64,000 nt of DNA from an uncultured Spirochaetota bacterium (GTDB lineage Bacteria; Spirochaetota; Spirochaetia; JAFGXN01): NCBI GenBank assembly GCA_944390005.1, contig CALXOJ010000007.1, forward strand, positions 1 through 64,000. Direction: 5' to 3'. This document shows positions 33,888-42,921 of this stretch, piece by piece. A program made the translations under genes and the position numbers. Below the pieces are notes generated by a model. The model did not search any database. It was not told the origin of the DNA and worked only from the letters and a program-made list of their open reading frames with translations. Position 1 is the first letter of the stretch, and the number at the start of each line of letters is the position of its first letter.

Positions 33888-36575
33888 ATGAAAAGGACAT
33901 TGAAAACAGTCGCCTCATTTCATCTTTTATTTTTCATTGCGGCGATTTTCATTTTGCCCTCCTGCACGCAGCCAACAGAGCAGCCGTCCGCTGAAGGCGT
34001 TTTGGAAATCCTCAACGGCGATTTCACTATCGGAAAAGGTCAATCGGTTCAGTTAATATGGAAGACAGAACCGAATCCCAATGAAACCGTCTCATGGAGC
34101 ATTGAGCCGAGCGGCAGCGCTTCCGTTTCCACGAACGGACGGTTGACAGCGATTACGGTCGGCAGCACCCGCATAACGGCTCAAACCGAATCGGGTTTAA
34201 AAGATTCGATTTTGATTACAATCACGGAAGCTCCGCCTGTGCCTGAGAGTATTTTTCTCAATAATACGGTGTATAAACGAATTTTTACCGAAGAGTTCAA
34301 TTCGACGGCAGTAAAAATGGAAGGCGCCTCAGGTGACAGTTATTCCATTGAAAATGGACGGTTATTGCTGCGCAACGGCGGTGAAAACAGCGCTCAACCT
34401 GAAATGAAACTGTCGCTGACGGTTCCGGTCGCCTTCGATTTGATTCGGCTGACGTTTAGAACAGGTGACAACTACTCTCCCCGTTTCGGTTTTGAGGAAG
34501 ACGGAACGGTTTTCAATCTCTTTGCGGTTTCGGAAACAACGGCGGGAGTGAAGAACCCGGTGATGGGAGACGGAACACAGGAGACAGCCGCGTTTGATTT
34601 TCCCGATGAAATGAAACAGCGTTTTGTGACGTTGGACGTTGCCCGCTGCGGTCGGACGATCCAAGCCGCGCTTAACGGCAGCGCGCGGCCGCAGGCGTAT
34701 TGGACGGATGACGCCGCAAAGGAGCCGTTCAGTGAATCAGTCACATTGGTTTTCGGAGCACAGGAAGCGCTAACCGATGCACCGGTGGAGTATGCCTCGC
34801 TTGCGTCGATCGCTTTCTACCAGGCTGACGAAGTCAAACCCTCTATTATTCCGCAGCCGAAAACGCTGGAAATCGATGCAAGCCAATTTTTTACGATAAC
34901 AAATGAAACGGCATTGATCAACAATTCCGGACTCGACCTCTCTTCGGCAATAGATTTTTTCAAGAGCCACCTTTCAACAGCGCTCGGCATAAATCTGGCG
35001 GGAAGTGAACCTACAGCCGGAAGCATCACATTGACAAATAATGCTTCACTCAATTCTGAAGCATACGAGCTGGAGATAACGGCTGACGGCGTTGAAATTC
35101 GAGCAGGAGAGTCTGCCGGATTCTTTTACGGTTTGATGACTCTTTTACAGCTGCTGCCTCCGGAAGTGTTTTCAAAAACCGCTGTCGAAAATCCGCCTGC
35201 CTTGACAGTTCCGTTTATGTCGATTGCGGACGAACCTCGATTTGAGTACAGAGGATTTATGTTGGACGAAAGCCGCACGTTTTTCGGTAAAGAGACAGTC
35301 CTGAAGCTTTTAGATCAGCTCGCTTATTTAAAATACAACTATTTCCACTGGCACTTGACAGACGACGCCGGCATCCGTTTCCCGTTCAGCGGTCAGATCA
35401 CGACGACTTCGGGCAACACTTACGATTTTGACCAACTTATGGAAAAAGCGGCGTGGAGAAAGGGAGAAGCTGTTTCGACGCATACGCCGGAATGGATCTT
35501 TTGCACTGAGACGGAAGCCGACCGTCTGCGTTATTCCGACGGCGTTTATACGATTACGGAATTAAAAGAGATTGTTGAGTACGCCAAAAACCTCAATATT
35601 ACCATTATACCCGAATTCGACATACCCGGTCACTGCAAACCAATTTACAATTTACTGATTTCCGATACAGGAGAGACATTGCGTTGCGACGGATTTTACA
35701 AAAACACTGTTAGGGGCGGCCAAATTTTTCAAGAGAACGGACGAGACAGTGATCTTTGCCCCTCTCATCCCGATACTTACGAAGTTCTTGTCGAAATGTT
35801 CAAACAAATAATTGCTGTTTTCGGAGAAGACATAATTAATATCGGAGGAGATGAAGTCCGCATTGCTAAAAATCATCTTGGGAACGGTCCGTGGTGGTAC
35901 TGTAAACGATGTGAAGATAAAATCAAAGAACAAGGTTGGGGAGATGTTTCTTCCGAAAGTCTTCATCATCTCCAATCAATGTTTTTTGCCGAATTCAAGC
36001 AGCAATTTGAAAAACAATTCCAAAGCACACGCATGATGATGTGGAACGAAGCTGCCACTTTGGGAAATGAATTCCAAGCAACTGAAAACGATTTGATAGT
36101 CGACTGGTCGGGGGAGCACAGTGACAAACTTTATGCAATGAATACGCCGATTGTCAACGCTTCTCAACAAAATTATTATCTTTCCATTGTGCAATCCCAG
36201 GAAGATCGTGAGGCTGAACATCTCATCGGAGCTGCATGGACAGTCAGTACAATGGAAAAAATGTACAACGCCGATCCCGCTAAAAACAATTGGGGAACCG
36301 CCATCCCTTCCAACCTTCAGATCGGTGTTCAGACCTGTTTCTGGACTGATCGCACCAAAGGTTTTACCAAAAACGGCGTCACGTATACTCCAAAAATGCA
36401 GTTGGCTTATATGTGTTTTCCGCGGGCAGCTGCCGTTGCCGAAAGAGCGTGGTCACCCGAATCGGAGAAGAATTACAGCCGATTTATAGAAAAACTGCAA
36501 AATCATTTTTCCATTTACGAATACTCGAAATGGGACGGTGTGTGTCAGGACGAACGAATTTTTTATCTCGAATAA
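33888..36575 (+). CDS. GH20 beta-N-acetylhexosaminidase lipoprotein with Big_2 domain
   Basis: The 895-residue protein has a lipobox (LPSC), a Big_2-like domain (about 40-115, VSWSIEPSGSASVSTNGRLT) and an unassigned beta-sandwich region. A GH20b N-terminal domain (about 320-440) is followed by the GH20 barrel from about 445 with FEYRGFMLDESRTFFG, YNYFHWHLTDDAGIRFP and IIPEFDIPGHC. The catalytic pair Asp655-Glu656 lies in IGGDEVRIA. It removes terminal GlcNAc or GalNAc, as from mucin, chitin or host glycans, at the cell surface. A TATAAT-rich upstream region supports its own promoter, and a strong terminator follows the stop. Confidence 0.93.
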   Translation: MKRTLKTVASFHLLFFIAAIFILPSCTQPTEQPSAEGVLEILNGDFTIGKGQSVQLIWKTEPNPNETVSWSIEPSGSASVSTNGRLTAITVGSTRITAQTESGLKDSILITITEAPPVPESIFLNNTVYKRIFTEEFNSTAVKMEGASGDSYSIENGRLLLRNGGENSAQPEMKLSLTVPVAFDLIRLTFRTGDNYSPRFGFEEDGTVFNLFAVSETTAGVKNPVMGDGTQETAAFDFPDEMKQRFVTLDVARCGRTIQAALNGSARPQAYWTDDAAKEPFSESVTLVFGAQEALTDAPVEYASLASIAFYQADEVKPSIIPQPKTLEIDASQFFTITNETALINNSGLDLSSAIDFFKSHLSTALGINLAGSEPTAGSITLTNNASLNSEAYELEITADGVEIRAGESAGFFYGLMTLLQLLPPEVFSKTAVENPPALTVPFMSIADEPRFEYRGFMLDESRTFFGKETVLKLLDQLAYLKYNYFHWHLTDDAGIRFPFSGQITTTSGNTYDFDQLMEKAAWRKGEAVSTHTPEWIFCTETEADRLRYSDGVYTITELKEIVEYAKNLNITIIPEFDIPGHCKPIYNLLISDTGETLRCDGFYKNTVRGGQIFQENGRDSDLCPSHPDTYEVLVEMFKQIIAVFGEDIINIGGDEVRIAKNHLGNGPWWYCKRCEDKIKEQGWGDVSSESLHHLQSMFFAEFKQQFEKQFQSTRMMMWNEAATLGNEFQATENDLIVDWSGEHSDKLYAMNTPIVNASQQNYYLSIVQSQEDREAEHLIGAAWTVSTMEKMYNADPAKNNWGTAIPSNLQIGVQTCFWTDRTKGFTKNGVTYTPKMQLAYMCFPRAAAVAERAWSPESEKNYSRFIEKLQNHFSIYEYSKWDGVCQDERIFYLE

Positions 36576-36578
36576 CGA

Positions 36579-36602
36579 GGCGCCCTGCCGGGCGCCCTTT
36601 TT
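36579..36602 (+). terminator. Rho-independent terminator of the GH20 gene
   Basis: GGCGCCC-TGCC-GGGCGCC followed by C and five T, beginning 3 bases after the GH20 stop. Confidence 0.95.
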
Positions 36603-36818
36603 GACTCAACGAGACCTTCCCTCATTGATAAAATTCGTTTTACATAAAATTGAAGCGAAACTCGCTGCAAACGTCTGCACTCTGCTTCCGGAAATTTCTC
36701 CGTCAGATCCCAAACTCCTGAAAACAGACTCCGTTCCTCACGCCGCCGAGCCGCTATTACAGATTTATGCCGACAAAATCTGCACTTTCGAGGATATTTT
36801 GAATCCAAAAACCGTCTC
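36603..36818. other. Spacer between GH20 and carB, no supported gene
   Basis: A plus-strand frame stays open to 36828 (about 70 codons after the terminator, ending near carB), with protein-like composition. It has no convincing start or Shine-Dalgarno. It may be a decayed gene end; I see nothing else. Confidence 0.3.
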
Positions 36819-39800
36819 TTACTCCTGAATCGCGGCGTGATACATTTGCAGCGAACGGACAGCATCCGAACGGTTCATGCCGGAAGCGATACCTCTGGCG
36901 GCCGCCCGTGCGCCGGCTAACGTCGTAATGTACGGCACTCGATATTTTAAAGCAGCCTTACGGATCACTTCTTCGTCAACGATGGCGTTGCGGCGGGCGC
37001 TCGGCGTGTTGATTGCTAAACAAACCTCCCGATTGACAATGAGATCAACGACATTCGGACGACCTTCATTGATTTTAGCGACCGTTTGGCAGTCAATTCC
37101 GCCGGCGCGCAGGAAATCGGCTGTTCCCTCCGTCGCCAAAATCTGAAAACCGAGGTCGGAAAACGCTTTCGCAATCGACAACGCCTCGGCCGCCTGCGAC
37201 GTCTTTTCCGAAAGACTGATTAAAATGCGGGCACCGGCTTTCGGTTCCGGAAGTTTCATGCCGACGGCTTCCTGAGATTTGCAGAACGCCGAACCGAACT
37301 GATCGGAAAGTCCCAAAACCTCTCCGGTCGATCTCATTTCAGGGCCGAGGACAGGATCCACATTCGGAAACTTGTCAAACGGGAAAATTGCTTCTTTCGC
37401 CCCATAGTGAGGAATTATTTTTGCTTTCAAATTCAGCGATTTCAACGACTCACCGAGCATCAGCCGCGTTGCCAGCTGAGCCATCTGAGTATTGCAGACC
37501 TTCGAGACCAAAGGAACGGTACGGCTGGCGCGCGGATTGGCCTCCAGCACATAGACTTTTCCGTCTTCCACTGCGTACTGAATATTCATCAAACCGCAGA
37601 CTTTCAGCGTTCGAGCAATTTTTTCAGTATACTCCTGAATGGTTTTCAGCGTCTTTTCATCAAGTGAAACAGGCGGAATGACGCATGCCGAATCGCCGGA
37701 GTGAACGCCCGCCAACTCAATGTGCTCCATGACGGCTGGAATAAAAACGTCTTTTCCGTCGGAAAGCGCATCGGCTTCGCACTCCAGCGCATTACGCAGA
37801 AAACGGTCAATTAAAAGCGGGCGGTCAGGTGTGACACCGACAGCTTTCGCAACGTATTCAAGCAGCATATCGCGGTCGTAAATCACCTCCATACCGCGGC
37901 CGCCGAGAACAAACGACGGGCGGATCATCAACGGATAACCGATCTTTTCGGCCGCCTCCAACGCCTCCTCTTCATTGGCTGCCATCGCCGACTCCGGCAT
38001 CGGAATCTCGAGTTTTTCCATCATGCGGCGAAACAGATCGCGGTCTTCAGCCGCATCAATGCTGTCAATTCCCGTTCCAAGAATTTTTACCCCCGCTTCT
38101 GAGAGTTCGCGGGCAATGTTCAGCGGCGTTTGCCCTCCGAACTGAACAATAACGCCGGCAGGCTTCTCTTTTTCGTAGATTTGAAGAACATCTTCCGCCG
38201 TAATCGGCTCGAAATACAGTTTTGTGCTGGTGTCATAGTCTGTCGAAACGGTTTCCGGGTTGCAGTTGACCATAATCGTTTCGTAACCGGCGTCGCGCAG
38301 TGCAAAAGCGGCGTGGACGCAGCAGTAATCGAATTCGATTCCTTGCCCGATACGGTTGGGACCGCCGCCGAGAATCATGATTTTCTTCGGATTCGTACTG
38401 ACGGGCGACTCATCCGGCACATTGTATGTCGAATAGTAATAGAAGGTATTTTCTTTTCCCGAAACAGGAACGGCGCACCACCCTTCTTTCACGCCCAACG
38501 CCGTCCGCCGTTCGCGCACGGTTTTTTCTGAAATTCCCAGAATCTTTGCCAGATATTTATCGGAAAACCCATCTTTCTTCGCCCGAATCAGCAATTCATC
38601 AGAGGGCAGCTGTCCCGGAGTTTGAAGGATCTCCTCTTCCAGTTCAACCAATTCCCGCATTTGATGAATAAAATACTCTTTAACGAAGGTGATGCGGCTC
38701 AATTCGCGGTCCCCGGCGCCTTTTCGAATCGCTTCGTAAAGCTGAAAATACCGCTCGCTTGACGGCGTTTTCAGCATCTCCAAAAGCTGCGACAGCGGAC
38801 GTTCGTGAAAGTCTTTAGCGAAACCCAATCCGGAACGGCCGTTTTCCAGCCCGCGGATCGCTTTCTGAAACGTCTCTTTGAAAGTTTTTCCGATCGCCAT
38901 CACTTCGCCGACCGCCTTCATTTGAGTACCGAGCAAATCTTCCACACCGCGGAATTTTTCAAACGCCCAGCGGGCAAACTTCAGTACGACGTAATCACCC
39001 GACGGTGTGTATTTTTCCAATGAACCGTCACGCCAATACGGAAATTGATCCAAAGTCATGCCGGCTGCCAATTTGGCGGAGATCAGCGCAATCGGGAAAC
39101 CGGTCGCCTTTGAGGCCAAAGCCGACGAACGGGACGTCCGCGGATTGATTTCGATAATGACGACACGGTCGCTCTCCGGGTCGTGAGCAAACTGCACGTT
39201 CGTTCCTCCGATAACACCGATGGACTCAACGATTTTAAATGCCGTCTCACGCAAACGCTCTTCCAGCTCTTTCGATATTGTCAAAAACGGCGCGGCGCAG
39301 AATGAATCTCCGGTATGAACGCCGACCGCATCGATATTTTCAATGAAACAGACGGCAATCATCTGATTCTTGCTGTCGCGTACCACCTCGACTTCCAGCT
39401 CTTCCCAGCCGAGAATCGATTCTTCTATTAAACACTGGTGAGTCAACGAAAGTTCCAGTCCGCGACCGACTGTCGTGCGCAACTCCTCGACATTGTAGAC
39501 CAATCCGCCGCCTGCGCCGCCCATTGTGTATGCGGGACGGACAACTACCGGATAATTAAGTCTTTTGGCAATCTCTTCGGCCTCTTTCACCGACCAAGCG
39601 ATGTCGGAGCGGGGTGTTTCAACTCCGAGACGAGTCATCGTCTCTTTGAAAACTTCGCGATCCTCTCCGCGTTCGATTGCGTCTAAATTGACGCCGATGA
39701 CCTTAACTCCGTATTTTTCGAGGATGCCGGCTTTGTTCAGCTCGCACGCTAAATTCAGACCGGTTTGTCCTCCAAGATTTGGCAGCAATCCATCAGGACG

Positions 39801-40058
39801 CTCCGTTTCAATGATCTGCGTCAGGCGCTTCAAATTCAACGGCTCGATGTACGTCGAATCGGCCATCACAGGATCAGTCATAATCGTCGCCGGATTCGAG
39901 TTGACCAGCACGACCTTGTATCCGTTTTCCCTTAACGCTTTACACGCCTGGGTCCCCGAATAGTCAAATTCGCAAGCCTGTCCGATCACAATCGGACCCG
40001 AACCGATAATCAAAATCTTCGAACCGGGTTTTAACGGCGTTTCGCCCGCTGCTGCCAT
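36819..40058 (-). CDS. carB: Carbamoyl-phosphate synthase large subunit
   Basis: CarB makes carbamoyl phosphate for arginine and pyrimidine synthesis. The 1079-residue protein has the duplicated ATP-grasp architecture. The carboxyphosphate half begins ILIIGSGPIVIGQACEFDYSG and the carbamate half begins IMILGGGPNRIGQGIEFDYCC, each with VRPAY/IRPSF and EINPR/EANPR motifs. A C-terminal MGS-like allosteric domain closes it (from about 945). ATG 40058 lies 5 bases after AGGAGG; the GTG at 40064 overlaps that site and is less likely. carA is not adjacent. Confidence 0.97.
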   Translation of the reverse strand: MAAAGETPLKPGSKILIIGSGPIVIGQACEFDYSGTQACKALRENGYKVVLVNSNPATIMTDPVMADSTYIEPLNLKRLTQIIETERPDGLLPNLGGQTGLNLACELNKAGILEKYGVKVIGVNLDAIERGEDREVFKETMTRLGVETPRSDIAWSVKEAEEIAKRLNYPVVVRPAYTMGGAGGGLVYNVEELRTTVGRGLELSLTHQCLIEESILGWEELEVEVVRDSKNQMIAVCFIENIDAVGVHTGDSFCAAPFLTISKELEERLRETAFKIVESIGVIGGTNVQFAHDPESDRVVIIEINPRTSRSSALASKATGFPIALISAKLAAGMTLDQFPYWRDGSLEKYTPSGDYVVLKFARWAFEKFRGVEDLLGTQMKAVGEVMAIGKTFKETFQKAIRGLENGRSGLGFAKDFHERPLSQLLEMLKTPSSERYFQLYEAIRKGAGDRELSRITFVKEYFIHQMRELVELEEEILQTPGQLPSDELLIRAKKDGFSDKYLAKILGISEKTVRERRTALGVKEGWCAVPVSGKENTFYYYSTYNVPDESPVSTNPKKIMILGGGPNRIGQGIEFDYCCVHAAFALRDAGYETIMVNCNPETVSTDYDTSTKLYFEPITAEDVLQIYEKEKPAGVIVQFGGQTPLNIARELSEAGVKILGTGIDSIDAAEDRDLFRRMMEKLEIPMPESAMAANEEEALEAAEKIGYPLMIRPSFVLGGRGMEVIYDRDMLLEYVAKAVGVTPDRPLLIDRFLRNALECEADALSDGKDVFIPAVMEHIELAGVHSGDSACVIPPVSLDEKTLKTIQEYTEKIARTLKVCGLMNIQYAVEDGKVYVLEANPRASRTVPLVSKVCNTQMAQLATRLMLGESLKSLNLKAKIIPHYGAKEAIFPFDKFPNVDPVLGPEMRSTGEVLGLSDQFGSAFCKSQEAVGMKLPEPKAGARILISLSEKTSQAAEALSIAKAFSDLGFQILATEGTADFLRAGGIDCQTVAKINEGRPNVVDLIVNREVCLAINTPSARRNAIVDEEVIRKAALKYRVPYITTLAGARAAARGIASGMNRSDAVRSLQMYHAAIQE

Positions 40059-40221
40059 GGACACCTCCTAAATCGTTTCACTTTATCACATTACGAAAAA
40101 AAAATCGACCGTTTTTCGGAAAGAAATCGGGAATTTGAATAGAGATTTTCTTACAGACCCCGTAAAAAAGAGTGTCCATTTCCGAAAACTGTGTTAAAAT
40201 GTTTGAGGAGGTCTTTACTTT

Positions 40222-40943
40222 ATGAAACACTTTTTCATTTTAGCTGCAGCGGTATTTTTGTTAATCGCCTGCGAAGAAGAGATGAAGCCGCCGTCGGGTT
40301 CTGAGGAGCAGCCTCCGACGGAAAATGGAGATTCTACCGTGCCGGACACCGATCCAACGCCGGAACCGGTAACCGCCCGCGTTTCGGGTTTAAAATCATG
40401 CTGTACTGGCAAAATCCAAATGATGAGGATTTTGATTCCATCCGAGTCGAATGGAGAAAGAGCGGGGAAACGCAGTCAAAATCCGAAACACTGCCGAAAG
40501 AGACAATTTTTTACACTGTTGAAAACCTCGATCAAACGGAGTACCTTTTTTCAGTCATACTGAGTAAAGGCGGCAGCGACGGACCGGCGCAAACCGTAAC
40601 GCTGAGCGTTTCCAGTTTTGAAGGTTCTCCGTTTATCGGTCTCTCTGCCTCAGCTCAGCCTGTCTCTCTCCCAACAGACGACTCGAATCTTAACTTATTC
40701 TTCGATGATACTACTACTTCTGTATCAATTCCCGACGGTTCGACGCTCAAGTCATTTCGAATCAACAACTACGCTTTTTCGGAAGAAGAAATGAAGAACA
40801 TAACCATCCATTCAGATGGACTACTCCCCTATATTTCTGTGCCGGCTCAATCGGCATCCGCTCCCGGACTGTATGTCGTTGTTTTGAGTTACGCAGGCAA
40901 GGATTCCATGCCGCTGATATGGAACGTCTCCGCTGCCGAATAA
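40222..40943 (+). CDS. Lipoprotein with fibronectin-like domain, interrupted by a -1 frameshift
   Basis: The first frame (40222-40563) starts with a lipoprotein signal (FLLIACEEE) and a Pro/Glu/Thr-rich linker, and then loses sense. The second frame, one base back, continues IMLYWQNPNDEDFDSIRVEWRK, a fibronectin III-like sequence, to the stop at 40943. The frames meet at T_TTA_AAA (40389-40395), a canonical -1 slippery heptamer in the correct phase. AAAATCC/GGATTTT could form a 7-bp stem 15 bases downstream. Read through, it gives about 240 residues. The alternatives are a disrupted gene or a sequence error. SD GAGGAGG precedes the ATG by 10 bases. Function unknown; it lies in the glycosidase-lipoprotein region. 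Confidence 0.6.
40389..40395 (+). promoter_or_regulatory. Possible -1 ribosomal frameshift site (T_TTA_AAA)
   Basis: Zero-frame codons GGT-TTA-AAA place the heptamer in the X_XXY_YYZ register. A -1 slip enters exactly the frame that encodes the rest of the lipoprotein. Confidence 0.45.
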
Positions 40944-40949
40944 ACCTAT

Positions 40950-40983
40950 AAAAAAGCGTCCGCAAAACGCGGACGCTTTTTTT
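40950..40983. terminator. Bidirectional terminator between two convergent lipoprotein genes
   Basis: GCGTCCGC (40956-40963) pairs with GCGGACGC (40969-40976). Six A precede and seven T follow the stem, so it works on both strands. Confidence 0.95.
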
Positions 40984-40989
40984 CAGATC

Positions 40990-42903
40990 TCACTCAACCG
41001 GTTTGTAAAAAACCGCCTTCTGAATGGTCATCGTTGCCGGATCATTGTTTTCCCCATTTTCTTTCCAGAAATTCAACTTGACCTCATCTCCCAATGACGG
41101 AGCCGCCGGAACAGGAGTTTTCTCTTCTTCCAAAGAGACGAACTTATTTTCGCCGTTAAAGAAAAATTTGACGTTTTTATCATCCGATAGACGATCGCTG
41201 CCGTCAAAAAGATAGCCGAGCGTAAACGGTTCATTTTCAGAAATCGTGTAAGCAGCTTCCTCTGAACCGGAATACGGACCAACACGAAAACCTGTTCCTC
41301 CGCCGACATTTCCGCCAAAAGAGTTTCGCAGCAGCCAGAACCACGGTGCCCCGTTTTCACCCGGCAATTCGATAACGCCTTTAATATCAGAAATATCGGA
41401 ATAAACAACTGTCAGTTCCATTAACCAGCCGTCCGTCGAACTCTCGCTTCCTTTGTAATTTTTGAGCGTTAGATTTACACCATTGCTGTCTCTATTACCC
41501 TCCAATTGCAATGCACTAACATCTATCTCAGCAGCGCCGCCTTCCACAAATGTGACAATGCCGTCACTGTTGGCAAATTCGGCATCGCTACTTTGGTTAA
41601 AATTGACGATTTCCTTCACCTTTTTAAAGAATCGGCTGTCGCGGCGCACGTGTTCATCGGAATAGATCTTTCCCGCAACACTAACCGTAAAACTTTCACC
41701 GTAAACGGAGAGACACTCACACCCTATGGATTTGTCTTCACTGTCGGCGTCATTTGCCGGAGCGGGAACAGTCCAAACATTGCCTTCGACAGGGGTACCG
41801 CCAACACTCGTAATCTTAAACGAAGCGTCGGCGGCAGTCAGTGTCAGCGTTTCGCCTTCAATCCATCGATTGTCTTCATATCCGCCGAGGGTAATCGCCG
41901 CTTCGGGGAAGTTCACCGACAGACTGGCGCTTACGCCATCCTGCGTAACAGTCACAACAGCGTCGACAACTTCCTCCCCTACTTCTCCTCTCTTCAGCAA
42001 AACCTTCGCCTCTGCGCTTTCGCCAACCTCCGTCTCCGCCCCTTCGGGAAGAAGAATTTTTACGGCACCCGCGGGCTCCACGCTCCACACAGCCTCCTGC
42101 GGTTTGCTTGTCGGGTTGACAAACACCTGCGCCGTCACACCGCTGCCGCCTTCAAACAGCGCCAGCGTTCCGCCTTCAAACCCGTATCCGCTTTCGTCCA
42201 CAATTTCCAACGAATCCGGCGCGCTTGCGTCAACCATATTGATTCTCACTGCCGTCTTCGTCGTCCCATCATAGTTCGAAACCGCCTCTATCACCGCGCT
42301 GCCCAGAGCCGCATCCGTCCCTGTTTTTCCTGGCAACGTAAAGCTTAAACCCCCCTCAGCGGACAACGCAAACGCACCTTCCGGCTGCTGATCAACCAAT
42401 GACCAGCTCACCGTCTCATCATATCGTCCCTCCGAACCATCGGAGAAGTTCACTACCGCTTGAAACGCCTTCTCCTGCGTGTACGCACCGTTTTCGTCCG
42501 CCTCGACCTTCACCGTCAGCTCTTTGTTCAAAGACGTTTCACCGTCCATAATCACCACTGAGGCGACGGTTACCGGATTCGGGTTCTTCACTACCGTTAT
42601 TTCGACCGTATCACACATATTCTCATCCGCTTTCGACGCCAGCTTAACGGTCACCGTTCCCTCTTTGACTCCTGTCACAACGCCTTTTTGATCCACCGTT
42701 GCCGTCTTCTCATCACTGCTGCTCCACACCACCGCTTCAGGTACGTCCGCAGGCTCCACGCTCGCCGTCAGCTGCAACGTTCCTCCCACGTAAACCTCTT
42801 TCACTTCGGAGGTAATCGTTATCTTTGTCAGCAGAGACAAGCTTTCATTACACCCCAAAAGCAGCGCCAACGCCGCCGTTATCATTAAAATCGCTTTTTT
42901 CAT
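40990..42903 (-). CDS. Big_2 lipoprotein with unassigned C-terminal domain (companion of GH29)
   Basis: The 637-residue protein has a lipobox (LLLGC) and a Big_2 domain (about 28-108, VVWSSSDEKTATVDQKGVVTGVKEG). Further immunoglobulin-like segments follow (about 110-400). The C-terminal domain (about 430-635) has WFWLLRN, GTGFRVGPYSG, EPFTLGYLFDG, VKFFFNGENKFV and TMTIQKAVFY. This last domain closely matches the one in the lipoprotein at 20071-21906, although the N-terminal halves are unrelated. It starts 18 bp after GH29 with a good Shine-Dalgarno (GGAG), and shares its transcript. It is probably a surface carbohydrate-binding partner; this is inference. Confidence 0.8.
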   Translation of the reverse strand: MKKAILMITAALALLLGCNESLSLLTKITITSEVKEVYVGGTLQLTASVEPADVPEAVVWSSSDEKTATVDQKGVVTGVKEGTVTVKLASKADENMCDTVEITVVKNPNPVTVASVVIMDGETSLNKELTVKVEADENGAYTQEKAFQAVVNFSDGSEGRYDETVSWSLVDQQPEGAFALSAEGGLSFTLPGKTGTDAALGSAVIEAVSNYDGTTKTAVRINMVDASAPDSLEIVDESGYGFEGGTLALFEGGSGVTAQVFVNPTSKPQEAVWSVEPAGAVKILLPEGAETEVGESAEAKVLLKRGEVGEEVVDAVVTVTQDGVSASLSVNFPEAAITLGGYEDNRWIEGETLTLTAADASFKITSVGGTPVEGNVWTVPAPANDADSEDKSIGCECLSVYGESFTVSVAGKIYSDEHVRRDSRFFKKVKEIVNFNQSSDAEFANSDGIVTFVEGGAAEIDVSALQLEGNRDSNGVNLTLKNYKGSESSTDGWLMELTVVYSDISDIKGVIELPGENGAPWFWLLRNSFGGNVGGGTGFRVGPYSGSEEAAYTISENEPFTLGYLFDGSDRLSDDKNVKFFFNGENKFVSLEEEKTPVPAAPSLGDEVKLNFWKENGENNDPATMTIQKAVFYKPVE

Positions 42904-42921
42904 CTCTTTCTTCTCCTTTTT

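Noticed and set aside
36538-36828. Plus-strand gene between GH20 and carB
   Set aside because: Its start lies inside GH20, and the strong GH20 terminator interrupts it; no ribosome-binding site was seen downstream.
40398-40943. Second half of the frameshifted lipoprotein as an independent gene starting at ATG 40398
   Set aside because: No Shine-Dalgarno precedes it, and its first residues continue a fibronectin-like domain that needs the upstream linker and signal peptide.
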